Below are positions 1-8,451 of a stretch of DNA of 64,000 nucleotides, piece by piece. Both the position numbers and the translations under genes were made by a program. Source of the stretch: Citrobacter sp. Res13-Sevr-PEB04-36 (GTDB lineage Bacteria > Pseudomonadota > Gammaproteobacteria > Enterobacterales > Enterobacteriaceae); NCBI RefSeq assembly GCF_015672735.1, contig NZ_JADABY010000018.1, positions 59,146-123,145 on the forward strand, given 5' to 3'. Numbering within the stretch: the first letter of the stretch is position 1; every line of letters begins with the position of its first letter. The notes under the pieces are model-generated. The model saw nothing but the letters and a program-made list of their open reading frames with translations, was not told the origin of the DNA and searched no databases.

Positions 1-1
1 T

Positions 2-736
2 TCCAAACTGGTGACGGTCTGGGCAGGGTGGTCGACGCGTTGGTACGGCGAGTTGCTCCACGATACCGCGATGATAAGCGCCGTTGGGATGAGTTTAACC
101 ATCGCGGCCTGTGCGGCGACGATGGCGGCGATCCTCGGTACGATTGCAGCGGTGGTGCTGGTGCGCTTTGGTCGTTTCCGCGGATCGAATGGTTTTGCCT
201 TTATGATAACAGCGCCGCTGGTTATGCCGGATGTCATCACTGGCCTGTCGCTGTTGTTGCTGTTTGTCGCCATGGCACATGCCATTGGCTGGCCGGCAGA
301 TCGCGGGATGTTAACTATCTGGCTGGCGCACGTCACTTTCTGTACGGCGTATGTGGCGGTCGTTATCTCCTCGCGTTTGCGCGAACTGGATCACTCTATC
401 GAAGAAGCGGCGATGGATCTTGGTGCCACGCCGCTGAAGGTCTTTTTTGTCATCACGCTGCCGATGATTATGCCGGCGGTGATATCTGGCTGGTTGTTGG
501 CTTTCACTCTGTCGCTCGACGATCTGGTTATCGCCAGCTTTGTCTCCGGTCCTGGGGCGACGACGTTGCCGATGCTGGTGTTCTCCAGCGTACGTATGGG
601 GGTTAATCCGGAGATTAACGCGCTGGCGACGCTGATCCTTGGTGTGGTAGGAATTATCGGATTTATCGCGTGGTATCTGATGGCTCGGACAGAAAAGCAG
701 CGGTTGCGCGATATCCAGCGTGCAAGACGCGGCTGA
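2..736 (+). CDS. potI: Putrescine ABC transporter permease PotI (5' end outside window)
   Basis: This is the inner-membrane permease subunit of the PotFGHI putrescine importer. The reading frame is open from the first bases (residues SKLVTVWAGWS) with no start, so the first roughly 35-40 residues of the usual 281 lie outside the window. Several hydrophobic membrane segments are visible. The conserved permease EAA loop, EEAAMDLGATPLKVFFVITLP, contacts the ATPase PotG in this family. The C-terminus (AEKQR-like basic tail ending ARRG) matches E. coli PotI. The stop is followed 36 bp later by ybjO, as in E. coli. The product is near certain; only the start cannot be given. Confidence 0.95.
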   Translation, partial: SKLVTVWAGWSTRWYGELLHDTAMISAVGMSLTIAACAATMAAILGTIAAVVLVRFGRFRGSNGFAFMITAPLVMPDVITGLSLLLLFVAMAHAIGWPADRGMLTIWLAHVTFCTAYVAVVISSRLRELDHSIEEAAMDLGATPLKVFFVITLPMIMPAVISGWLLAFTLSLDDLVIASFVSGPGATTLPMLVFSSVRMGVNPEINALATLILGVVGIIGFIAWYLMARTEKQRLRDIQRARRG

Positions 737-772
737 AAAAACTAAAATCTGCCAACCTTTACTCGGTGCAGC

Positions 773-1282
773 ATGTGGCGCTGCACCGTTTTCACGGAAG
801 ACGACGCGTTGGGATTTTTTAAGAAATCATCCGCATCACATGCTCGCTTAAACGTTCCTGCTTTAGTGCAGGTGGCGGTGCTCGCTATTATCATGATCCG
901 CGGTCTCGATCTGTTGATGATTTTCAATACATTGGGCGTGCGCGGTACGATGGCATTTATCCAGCGTAGCGTGCAGACCTGGGATTTGACACTGGTATTT
1001 TTAAGCAGTCTGATGCTGGTGTTCATCGAAATTTACTGTGCCTTTTCCTTAGTAAAGGGACGTAACTGGGCGCGCTGGATTTATCTGCTTACCCAGGTAG
1101 TGGCCTCCGGTTATTTGTGGGCGGCGTCGTTGGGTTATGGTTATCCTGAGCTGTTCAGTATTGCGGGTGAATCGAAGCGTGAAATTTTTCGCACGCTGGT
1201 GATGCAGAAATTGCCGGATATGCTGGTGTTATTGTTGCTGTTTGTTCCGGCGTCCAGTCGACGGTTCTTCCGCCTGCAATAA
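773..1282 (+). CDS. ybjO: Inner-membrane protein YbjO
   Basis: A small integral membrane protein of unknown function (DUF2593 family), 169 aa as drawn, with about four hydrophobic segments beginning near residues 28, 75, 105 and 140. From LGFFKK onward it matches E. coli YbjO (162 aa). The start is uncertain. The residue aligned with the E. coli initiator Met (before EDDALGFF) is an ACG codon at 794, so translation starts at ATG 773 (adding seven residues), at TTG 809, or unusually at the ACG. No strong Shine-Dalgarno sequence settles the choice. It lies between potI and rlmC as in E. coli. Confidence 0.8.
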   Translation: MWRCTVFTEDDALGFFKKSSASHARLNVPALVQVAVLAIIMIRGLDLLMIFNTLGVRGTMAFIQRSVQTWDLTLVFLSSLMLVFIEIYCAFSLVKGRNWARWIYLLTQVVASGYLWAASLGYGYPELFSIAGESKREIFRTLVMQKLPDMLVLLLLFVPASSRRFFRLQ

Positions 1283-1322
1283 TGTGTATAATCTCCGCCC
1301 CGGTTAATTTGAAGGTTTTCTT

Positions 1323-2450
1323 ATGCAGTGCGCACTTTATGACGCCGATCGCTGCCGTTCCTGTCAGTGGATAACACAGCCTGTTGGCGATCAACTTCGT
1401 GCAAAAATAGCCGATCTCCAGAATCTGCTTGCCGACTCTTCGGTTGGGGAGTGGTGCGCGCCTGTCGGTGGTCCGGAGAGTGCTTTTCGTAATAAAGCTA
1501 AGATGGTGGTGAGTGGCAGCGTGGAAAACCCGCTGTTGGGCATGCTGCATCGTGACGGTACGCCTGAAGATTTGTGTGACTGCCCGCTTTATCCTGCCTC
1601 ATTTGCGCCGGTATTCGCTGCGCTAAAACCCTTTATCGCCCGCGCCGGGCTGACACCTTACAACGTAGCGCGTAAGCGGGGCGAACTGAAATATGTGCTG
1701 TTAACGGAAAGTCAGTTTGACGGCGGTATGATGTTACGTTTTGTCTTACGCTCTGAGGCGAAGCTGGGCCAACTGCGCGCGGCGTTGCCGTGGCTGCAGG
1801 CGCAGTTACCGCAGTTAAAGGTGATAACGGTCAATATCCAGCCGGTGCATATGGCAATTATGGAAGGGGAGACAGAAATCTTCCTGACCGAGCAGCAGGC
1901 GCTGGCTGAACGTTTTAACGATGTACCGCTGTGGATCCGCCCGCAGAGTTTCTTTCAAACCAATCCGGTGGTGGCGGGGCGTTTGTATGCCACGGCTCGC
2001 GACTGGGTGCGCCAGCTTCCGGTCAACCATATGTGGGACCTGTTTTGTGGCGTCGGGGGTTTTGGCCTGCATTGTGCCACGCCGCAGATGAAGCTGACGG
2101 GTATTGAGATCGCGCCAGAGGCGATCGCCTGTGCGAAAGAGTCTGCGCAGGCTTTAGGATTACAGAATCTGCATTTTCAGGCGCTCGACTCGACTCAATT
2201 CGCGACGGCGCAGGGAGAAGTACCTGATTTGGTGTTGGTGAACCCACCGCGTCGGGGCATTGGCAAACCACTGTGTGATTACCTTTCCCGCATGGCACCG
2301 CCGTTTATAGTCTATTCCAGCTGCAATGCGCAAAGCATGGCGAAGGATATTCGTGAACTGCCAGGGTATCGCATTGAACGCGTCCAGCTTTTCGATATGT
2401 TCCCGCATACCGCGCACTATGAAGTATTGACGCTGCTTATCCGGCAATAA
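1323..2450 (+). CDS. rlmC: 23S rRNA (uracil-747-C5)-methyltransferase RlmC
   Basis: RlmC (formerly RumB/YbjF) methylates C5 of U747 in 23S rRNA with S-adenosylmethionine. The length of 375 aa equals the E. coli enzyme. Cysteines near the N-terminus (C3, C11, C14) and in DLCDCP (about residue 87) are the expected 4Fe-4S ligands. A SAM-binding segment [12 protein letters not shown] is followed by the NPPRRG motif. The catalytic cysteine is C334 in [13 protein letters not shown]. It is followed directly by a REP element and a tRNA rather than by artJ, which is where the usual gene order breaks. Confidence 0.96.
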   Translation: MQCALYDADRCRSCQWITQPVGDQLRAKIADLQNLLADSSVGEWCAPVGGPESAFRNKAKMVVSGSVENPLLGMLHRDGTPEDLCDCPLYPASFAPVFAALKPFIARAGLTPYNVARKRGELKYVLLTESQFDGGMMLRFVLRSEAKLGQLRAALPWLQAQLPQLKVITVNIQPVHMAIMEGETEIFLTEQQALAERFNDVPLWIRPQSFFQTNPVVAGRLYATARDWVRQLPVNHMWDLFCGVGGFGLHCATPQMKLTGIEIAPEAIACAKESAQALGLQNLHFQALDSTQFATAQGEVPDLVLVNPPRRGIGKPLCDYLSRMAPPFIVYSSCNAQSMAKDIRELPGYRIERVQLFDMFPHTAHYEVLTLLIRQ

Positions 2451-2469
2451 TTTCTTTTCTTCGCCGGGA

Positions 2470-2535
2470 ATGCCTGATGACGCTTCGCTTATCAGGCCTA
2501 CGGAGAGATGCGGATTGTTGGTCGCATCCGGCAAA
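2470..2535. repeat. BIME/REP palindromic element
   Basis: Two REP-like units lie just after rlmC. The first is an imperfect palindrome at 2472-2497 (GCCTGATGACGCTTC...TTATCAGGC). The second carries GCATCCGGCA at 2524-2533, the typical enterobacterial REP core, preceded by its partner GATGCGG. Such elements sit in 3' intergenic regions, stabilise mRNA ends and bind gyrase or IHF in enteric bacteria. This one lies exactly at the synteny junction between rlmC and the tRNA. Confidence 0.8.
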
Positions 2536-2545
2536 TGCAACAGAC

Positions 2546-2575
2546 GAAAAAAAAGCCCGTACTTGCGTACGAGCT
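2546..2575 (-). terminator. Rho-independent terminator of tRNA-Ser
   Basis: Read on the minus strand, a 9-bp stem (AGCTCGTAC / GTACGGGCT, one U-G wobble) with a GCAA loop is followed by eight T residues. It ends 13 bp downstream of the tRNA CCA end. Confidence 0.9.
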
Positions 2576-2587
2576 CTTTCTCAAATG

Positions 2588-2675
2588 TGGCGGTGAGAGA
2601 GGGGTTCGAACCCTCGATACGTTGCCGTATACACACTTTCCAGGCGTGCTCCTTCAGCCACTCGGACACCTCACC
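2588..2675 (-). tRNA. serW: tRNA-Ser (anticodon GGA)
   Basis: An 88-nt class II tRNA on the minus strand. The acceptor stem GGTGAGG pairs near the 3' end, which is CCTCACC followed by GCCA, and CCA is encoded (complement at 2588-2590). The T-arm contains GGTTCGAACCC. The anticodon loop is CTGGAAA with anticodon GGA (complement at 2639-2641), and a long variable arm is present as expected for tRNA-Ser. E. coli carries two identical copies, serW and serX. Proximity to infA favours serW. Confidence 0.96.
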
Positions 2676-2718
2676 GTATTGTAGTGCTGCCTGACCGCTT
2701 GGGGGGCAACGGGGCGCT

Positions 2719-2747
2719 ACTATAGGGAGTTGCGCTAAAACGGTCAA
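2719..2747 (-). promoter_or_regulatory. Sigma-70 promoter of tRNA-Ser
   Basis: On the minus strand there is a -35 element TTGACC (2742-2747), a 17-bp spacer and a -10 element TATAGT (2719-2724). A GC-rich discriminator (AGCGCCCCG) follows, as in stringently controlled stable-RNA promoters. The predicted start is about 37 nt upstream of the mature tRNA 5' end. Confidence 0.8.
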
Positions 2748-2788
2748 GCAGAATTTACGTCTTCACTCTCGTTTGGTTACGCAATAGA

Positions 2789-2822
2789 CATATTCTGCGC
2801 CCGAACAGGCGCAGAGAATATG
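2789..2822 (-). terminator. Terminator-like hairpin after the YcaC-like gene
   Basis: A GC-rich stem (ATATTCTGCGCC paired with GGCGCA-GAGAATAT, 2-nt bulge, 6-nt loop) begins right after the stop of the hydrolase gene. No U-run follows, so it may be a processing or mRNA-end structure rather than a strong terminator. Confidence 0.5.
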
Positions 2823-2823
2823 A

Positions 2824-3501
2824 TTAGCGCTGAGAGTCCAGTTTTTCACCGTTGGTGACGACTTCCTGAGCCTTGCTGTAACTTTCAATCAGCAACTGAT
2901 AGGCCGGGAAGATTTTGGTATACACTTCCGCCCATTCAGCGGCATCTTCACGGTTCCAGGTCCGCTGTATTTCAGATGCGACGGCTGCGGTATCCATTGG
3001 CACCACGCCTGCCTGTACTACTCGCGCCAACGTGATTTCCTGCGCCATCTTGCTGTAAGTGCCGGAAGCATCAATGACGGCAAACACTTTATATCCTTCT
3101 GCCACCGCGCTGATGGCCGGGAAAGCCATGCAGACGCTGGTAATCGTACCGGCAATAATCAGCGTTTTACGACCGGTTGCTTTGACAGCTTTAACAAAGT
3201 CTTCGTTATCCCAGGCGTTGATCTCGCCTTTGCGCGCCACGTACTGCGCATGGGGCGCATTAGCGTGGATCTCAGGGATCAACGGGCCGTTGGGTCCCTG
3301 GGGCACAGAGGCGGTGGTGATCACCGGCATCTTCGCCAGGGTGGCTATTTTTGCCAGCGCAGCGGCGCGGGCACGCAGTTCGGGCATCGGCATATCACCG
3401 ACGGTCTGAAAAAGACCGCTCTGGTGATCGATAAGCAGCATTACGGCATCATCTACGTCGATAACCGGGCGTGAACCATTAAAATTTGCAGGACTGGACA
3501 T
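2824..3501 (-). CDS. YcaC-like isochorismatase-family hydrolase
   Basis: A cysteine hydrolase of the isochorismatase-like fold, 225 aa. Its middle ([21 protein letters not shown]) is close to E. coli YcaC (208 aa), but overall it is a paralogue with a longer C-terminus. Candidate catalytic residues are D25 in LLIDHQ, K91 in ARKGEINAW and the nucleophile C124 in TSVCMAFPA. The substrate is unknown; family members act on nicotinamide-like or other amides. The start at 3501 is preferred over the longer frame (3531) because GAAGGAG lies 6 nt upstream and the longer version would run into the pirin gene. It lies 16 bp after that gene and is probably cotranscribed with it. It is not in the usual ycaC position next to ycaD. 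Confidence 0.85.
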   Translation of the reverse strand: MSSPANFNGSRPVIDVDDAVMLLIDHQSGLFQTVGDMPMPELRARAAALAKIATLAKMPVITTASVPQGPNGPLIPEIHANAPHAQYVARKGEINAWDNEDFVKAVKATGRKTLIIAGTITSVCMAFPAISAVAEGYKVFAVIDASGTYSKMAQEITLARVVQAGVVPMDTAAVASEIQRTWNREDAAEWAEVYTKIFPAYQLLIESYSKAQEVVTNGEKLDSQR

Positions 3502-3517
3502 CGTATTCTCCTTCGCT

Positions 3518-4378
3518 TTAGATTTGGCCAAAACGGCCGGAGTTGAAATCGCGTACGGCTTCGGCGATTTCTTGTTTAGTGTTCATCACAAACGGACCGT
3601 AACCAACAATCGGTTCATTTAGCGGTTCGCCTGACAGCAGCAGTACGCTGGCATCGCTACTGGCCTCAATATGTAGGGTTTTACCCTGCTGGCTTAATAC
3701 CACCAACTGCGCCTCACTTGCGGGCGTGGTGCCGTTGAGGGTGATATTGCCTTTTAGCACTACCAGCGCAGTGCTCCATCCTTCCGGCTGGGACAGCGTG
3801 ACCGGACGATTACTTTGCAGGCGCATGTCCCACACGTTCAACGGTGAGAAGGTATGCGCGGGACCTTTCGTATCCTGATAGCTGCCCGCAATCACGCGAA
3901 CAGTACCTGCGTCATCCGGCAGGGCGACAGTGGGAATAACGTAGCTGCTGATGCCCTGATAGCCTGGCACGGTCATTTTGTCTTTGGCTGGCAGGTTGAC
4001 CCACAGCTGAACCATTTCCAACTCGCCGCCCTTACGGGTAAATTCCGGAGAGTGGAATTCTTCGTGTAAAATTCCAGCCCCTGCTGTCATCCACTGCACA
4101 TCGCCTGGACCGATAATGCCGCCGCGACCGGTAGAGTCGCGATGCTCAACCTCACCGCTGTAAACAATGGTCACCGTTTCAAAACCACGGTGCGGGTGCT
4201 CACCGACGCCACGCTTTTCGTTACCCGGTGTAAAGGTATGCGGACCGGCGTAATCCAGCAGCAGGAATGGACTTAGCTGCTCAGCATGAGACTGGTAAGA
4301 GAACATCGAGCGAACTGGAAATCCATCGCCAACCCAGTGTGGGCGAGGTGCGGTGTAGACGCCTGTTACGTGTTTCAT
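3518..4378 (-). CDS. Pirin-family bicupin protein
   Basis: A two-domain cupin protein, 286 aa, longer than E. coli YhhW/YhaK (about 232 aa). The metal-binding residues of the N-terminal cupin are present: H61 and H63 in [10 protein letters not shown], and H105 and E107 in GILHEEFHS. The pirin signature [16 protein letters not shown] is also visible. Family members include quercetin 2,3-dioxygenases, but most pirins have no assigned reaction, so I name only the family. GAGGAG lies 6 nt before the ATG. It heads a two-gene unit with the YcaC-like hydrolase and is divergent from a LysR regulator, which suggests substrate-responsive control. Confidence 0.88.
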   Translation of the reverse strand: MKHVTGVYTAPRPHWVGDGFPVRSMFSYQSHAEQLSPFLLLDYAGPHTFTPGNEKRGVGEHPHRGFETVTIVYSGEVEHRDSTGRGGIIGPGDVQWMTAGAGILHEEFHSPEFTRKGGELEMVQLWVNLPAKDKMTVPGYQGISSYVIPTVALPDDAGTVRVIAGSYQDTKGPAHTFSPLNVWDMRLQSNRPVTLSQPEGWSTALVVLKGNITLNGTTPASEAQLVVLSQQGKTLHIEASSDASVLLLSGEPLNEPIVGYGPFVMNTKQEIAEAVRDFNSGRFGQI

Positions 4379-4408
4379 CTGTATCTCCTCAGTGGCGTTA
4401 TCTTGATG

Positions 4409-4426
4409 TGAATAAGCTTATATTCA
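4409..4426. promoter_or_regulatory. Candidate LysR-type operator between divergent genes
   Basis: An inverted repeat TGAATA-N6-TATTCA lies in the 108-bp gap between the pirin gene and the LysR gene. It fits the T-N11-A palindrome type bound by LysR regulators and sits about 60 bp upstream of the lysR start and 31 bp upstream of the pirin start. Function is inferred from position and symmetry only. Confidence 0.5.
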
Positions 4427-4486
4427 TGACAGCGAGCTGAGTAGTGGCTAAAATAGTTCTCACCGTCTCATTAACAGGACAATCAG

Positions 4487-5398
4487 ATGACAAAGCTGGA
4501 TCTCAATGATTTCGCATGGTTTGTGCATGTTGTCGAAGAAGGGGGATTTGCAGCGGCAGGTCGTGCGCTTGATGAACCCAAATCCAAACTTAGTCGGCGT
4601 ATTGCGCAACTGGAGGATAGACTGGGCGTTCGTTTGATTCAGCGAACTACCCGACAGTTTAATGTCACGGAAGTCGGGCAGACCTTTTACGAACATTGTA
4701 AGGCGATGCTGGTTGAGGCACAGGCGGCACAGGATGCCATCGCAGCGTTGCAGGTTGAGCCGCGCGGCATTGTGAAGTTGACGTGTCCAGTAACGCTGCT
4801 GCATGTGCATATTGGCCCGATGCTGGCGAGATTTATGGCGCGTTATCCGGATGTCGCAGTGCAGCTTGAAGCCACGAATCGCCGCGTCGATGTCGTCGGA
4901 GAAGGTCTGGATGTAGCCATTCGTGTCCGGCCTCGTCCTCTTGAAGACAGTGATTTGGTCATGCGGGTGCTTGCTGACAGGGGGCATCGGCTGTACGCCA
5001 GTCCGCTATTGATTGAGCAGATGGGGGCATTACACGCGCCGGCAGAGCTGACCCGCTGGCCGGGGTTGAGTCTGGCATCTGGTAAACATGTTCATCGTTG
5101 GGAATTGTTTGGCCCACAGGGCGCCCGAGCGGAAGTGCATTTCACGCCGCGTATGATTACGACAGATATGCTGGCGCTGCGTGAGGCAGCGGTTGCCGGT
5201 GTGGGTGTCGTACAACTCCCGCAGTTAATGGTCAAGGATCAATTAGCGGCAGGGGAGTTGGTGGCGTTGCTGGACGGCTGGGAACCCAAGCGGGAGATTA
5301 TTCACGCGGTTTTTCCATCGCGTCGGGGCTTATTGCCCTCGGTGCGCGCTTTAGTGGATTTCCTGACGGAAGAATATGCGCGCATGATTGAGGATTAA
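4487..5398 (+). CDS. LysR-family transcriptional regulator
   Basis: A 303-aa LysR-type regulator. The N-terminal winged helix-turn-helix (residues about 5-63) includes the recognition segment PKSKLSRRIAQLEDRLGVRLIQRTTR. The effector-binding domain (about 90-295) has the CrgA-like pattern beginning GIVKLTCPVTLL. It is transcribed divergently from the pirin/hydrolase pair, so it most likely controls that pair. I recall a LysR gene beside infA in Salmonella, so this may be a known variable site in enterics. The effector is unknown. Confidence 0.9.
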   Translation: MTKLDLNDFAWFVHVVEEGGFAAAGRALDEPKSKLSRRIAQLEDRLGVRLIQRTTRQFNVTEVGQTFYEHCKAMLVEAQAAQDAIAALQVEPRGIVKLTCPVTLLHVHIGPMLARFMARYPDVAVQLEATNRRVDVVGEGLDVAIRVRPRPLEDSDLVMRVLADRGHRLYASPLLIEQMGALHAPAELTRWPGLSLASGKHVHRWELFGPQGARAEVHFTPRMITTDMLALREAAVAGVGVVQLPQLMVKDQLAAGELVALLDGWEPKREIIHAVFPSRRGLLPSVRALVDFLTEEYARMIED

Positions 5399-5417
5399 AA
5401 CCTCAAATTTGATCCAC

Positions 5418-5445
5418 AAAAAAGGCCGGATATACCGACCTTTTA
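5418..5445. terminator. Bidirectional terminator between lysR and infA
   Basis: The stem AAAAGGCCGG / CCGACCTTTT (one mismatch or wobble) has A-rich and T-rich flanks on both sides. It can therefore end transcription of lysR (plus) and infA (minus). Confidence 0.8.
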
Positions 5446-5476
5446 TTATCTGGACGCCGGTCTGGCGTGAAAACAA

Positions 5477-5695
<219 letters not shown>

Positions 5696-5980
5696 CTAAT
5701 CCTCTGGGGTATCACTACCGTAATTTGAACCGGCAAGATAATGCCGAAGTTCTTTTAATAAGTAAAGATTTGCGCGATTAAAACACAGCAAATCAGGTTT
5801 GGCGCATTACTCTATCCACACACGGCAAAGCCGCACTTAAAGCGCAACGTGTAAGGGAACGATGAGATAGACGATAGGCGTTGCCTGGCGCGAACTGTTC
5901 CTTAACGGCGGCGGGGTAATGGGCTAAACCAACTCTGCGACGCAATTATAACACCCCAACAAAAAATGTGCCGAAAACAT

Positions 5981-6685
5981 TCACTCCTGAGGTAAAAATA
6001 ACGTCCGGGGTACCCAAAAGTGGCTGGGTAGCCGCTGCTGGCGCAGTTTGCTTAAGTGTTCAAGGTACTCCCGACGCGGCGTTTCAACGGCGCCCAGCGA
6101 CGCTGTATGGCCATTTAACACCTGACAGTCAATTAACTTCCCACCCTGCTGGCTAAATTCAGCGCAAAAAACAAGCAACGCGGTTTTTGAGGCATTTTCC
6201 TGACGACTGAACATTGATTCACCGCAGAATAACGTCCCTTGCGAAACGCCGTACATGCCGCCGACTAATTCATTGTGCCGCCACACTTCAATGGAATGCG
6301 CGTGCCCCAATTCATGCAGGCGGTGGTAAGCGTCAACAATATCACGCGTTATCCAGGTCCCTTCTTCCCGGTCATTGGCACAGCCTTCAATAACCTGACC
6401 AAATGCATAATTTAGCGTGACGCGATAAGGTGAGTGTTTATGAAAGCGCTTCATGCTGCGGCTAAGATGGAATTTTTCGGGCCACAAAATAGCTCGCGGA
6501 TCGGGCGACCACCAAAGAATTGGGTCGCCGGGAGAAAACCACGGAAAAATACCGCGCTGGTACGCCATAAGCAGGCGGGCAGGGCTGAGATCGCCCCCCA
6601 GCGCTAACAAACCGTTAGGTTCGCGTAAAGCGCCTTCCGGTGATGGGAAGGCGATAGAATTACGGGACAGTTGCACCAGGCGCAT
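5981..6685 (-). CDS. aat: Leucyl/phenylalanyl-tRNA-protein transferase
   Basis: This cytosolic enzyme transfers Leu or Phe from aminoacyl-tRNA to N-terminal Arg or Lys of proteins, creating N-degrons for ClpS/ClpAP. Its 234 aa equal the E. coli length. The conserved features [42 protein letters not shown] ([13 protein letters not shown]) and CGESMFS are present. It lies between infA and cydC on the same strand, as in E. coli. clpS/clpA, normally about 1 kb away on the other side of serW, are not in this window. Confidence 0.96.
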   Translation of the reverse strand: MRLVQLSRNSIAFPSPEGALREPNGLLALGGDLSPARLLMAYQRGIFPWFSPGDPILWWSPDPRAILWPEKFHLSRSMKRFHKHSPYRVTLNYAFGQVIEGCANDREEGTWITRDIVDAYHRLHELGHAHSIEVWRHNELVGGMYGVSQGTLFCGESMFSRQENASKTALLVFCAEFSQQGGKLIDCQVLNGHTASLGAVETPRREYLEHLSKLRQQRLPSHFWVPRTLFLPQE

Positions 6686-6729
6686 GACAGCGAAACTCCA
6701 TTACGCGAGTCGGATCGTTCAATAATAGC

Positions 6730-8451
6730 TTACAGACGTTGCTTAAACTGGTAATAACGCCCCTGCCTGGCTAACAGTTCTGCGTGATTACCTTGCTCAA
6801 TAATGTGTCCGTTGTCCATTACTATTATTTGATCAAAACGTGACAGCCCGCGCAGGCGATGCGTCACCATCAAGACGGTTTTTTCTCGCATGACTTCGCT
6901 AATTAATTCAAGCATTTGGCTTTCAGTGGTGGCGTCCAGCCCTTCGGTGGGTTCATCCAGTAGCATCAGCGGGGCATCGTGGAGTACCGCTCGGGCGATA
7001 GCCAGACGGCGGAGTTCGCCGCCGGAAAGCTGACGACCACCTTCACCTAACCAGGCGTTGAGTCCATCATCTTCCAGCAGTTTTTCCAGGCCAACGCGGC
7101 ACAGTATCTCAGACAATGCGTCATCACTGGCCTGCGGTGCTGCCATCAGCAGGTTGTCGCGTAATGTGGCGCTAAACAGGTGTACGCGCTGCGGCACGAC
7201 GCTGATGCTTTGACGCAAACTTGATTCGCTCAGGGTTGAAATTGAGAGATCGTTGAACAGGATTTCGCCGTGTTGCGGGTTCCAGGCGCGCGTCAGCAGT
7301 TGCAGCAGGGTGGACTTTCCACAGCCGGTGCGCCCGAGAATCGCAATATGCTCGCCGGGCTTAGCTTGCAGAGAAAGGGTATCCAGCGCATTTTGCGACT
7401 GTCCCGGATAGCAGAAAGAGACGTCGCGCAGCGTGAGGGTAATCGGCTGCGAAAGTGTAGACCCGTTGTCAGGGAAAGTGACTTCCGGCTGCTGTTCTGT
7501 CAGTTCGGTGATGCGCAGGGCCGAGGCGATAACCTGACCGAGATGCTGAAATGCACCCGTTACCGGGGCCAGGGCTTCAAATGCGGCCAGTGCGCAGAAC
7601 ACAAACAGTGCAATCAGCGCGCCCGGTTGGGTATTTCCACCCACACCACCCGAGGCCATCCATAACATCACGATGACGGCCAGTGCACCAATCAGCAGCA
7701 TTAAGGCCTGAGACAACGCCGTTAATTCCGACTGGCGACGCTGAGCTTCGTGCCACTGCAACTCTGTGGCTTCCATTTGCGCACGATAGCGAACGCTTGC
7801 GCCAAAAATGGTCAGCTCGGCCTGACCTTGCAGCCAGGAGGTCAGCTGTTGGCGATATTGTCCTCGCAAGTGAGTCAGGTTTTGCCCGGTGCGTTTTCCG
7901 GCCTGATAAAAGAGCGGGGGCAAAATAAACAAGGTCAGCAGCATAATGCCGCCAAGAGTGATAGCCAGCGTGAGATCGAGAACGCTGAGTCCCAGCGTGA
8001 CCACCACAATCACGACAAATGCCCCAACCAGCGGAGAGATGACGCGCAGATAAAGATGATCAAGCGTGTCGACATCCGCAACGACGCGGTTAAGCAGTTC
8101 ACCCTGGCCATATCGGGCCAGACCCGCCGGAGAGAGCGGTAGCAATTTACTAAACGTATAAATACGCAGGTGCTGCAGCACGCGGAATGTCGCGTCGTGG
8201 CTGACCAGTCGCTCGAAATAACGCCCTGCAGTACGGGTGATCGCCGCACCGCGTACGCCGGCAGCGGGGAGCATGTAGTTAAAGCTGTAAATCCCGGTCA
8301 CGCCAACCACTGCAGAGGCAGAGAGGAACCAGCCAGAGAGCGTCAGCAAACCAATACTGGCTAACAGCGTGATAATCGCCAGGATAATACCCAGTGTTAA
8401 CATCCACTTATGACGTTTGTACAGCGTCAGATAAGGTAGCAACGCGCGCAT
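6730..8451 (-). CDS. cydC: Heterodimeric ABC exporter subunit CydC
   Basis: One half of the CydDC cysteine/glutathione exporter, needed for periplasmic redox poise and assembly of cytochrome bd. At 573 aa it matches E. coli. The N-terminal membrane domain has six helices in about residues 15-310. The nucleotide-binding domain has Walker A GRTGCGKST, signature LSGGELRRLAIARA and Walker B LMLLDEPTEG. The start codon ATG follows the cydD stop without a gap, which indicates translational coupling. Confidence 0.97.
   Translation of the reverse strand: MRALLPYLTLYKRHKWMLTLGIILAIITLLASIGLLTLSGWFLSASAVVGVTGIYSFNYMLPAAGVRGAAITRTAGRYFERLVSHDATFRVLQHLRIYTFSKLLPLSPAGLARYGQGELLNRVVADVDTLDHLYLRVISPLVGAFVVIVVVTLGLSVLDLTLAITLGGIMLLTLFILPPLFYQAGKRTGQNLTHLRGQYRQQLTSWLQGQAELTIFGASVRYRAQMEATELQWHEAQRRQSELTALSQALMLLIGALAVIVMLWMASGGVGGNTQPGALIALFVFCALAAFEALAPVTGAFQHLGQVIASALRITELTEQQPEVTFPDNGSTLSQPITLTLRDVSFCYPGQSQNALDTLSLQAKPGEHIAILGRTGCGKSTLLQLLTRAWNPQHGEILFNDLSISTLSESSLRQSISVVPQRVHLFSATLRDNLLMAAPQASDDALSEILCRVGLEKLLEDDGLNAWLGEGGRQLSGGELRRLAIARAVLHDAPLMLLDEPTEGLDATTESQMLELISEVMREKTVLMVTHRLRGLSRFDQIIVMDNGHIIEQGNHAELLARQGRYYQFKQRL

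Noticed and set aside
2470..5445. Prophage or integrative element at tRNA-Ser
   Set aside because: No integrase, no phage gene and no second copy of the tRNA 3' end were found in the region.
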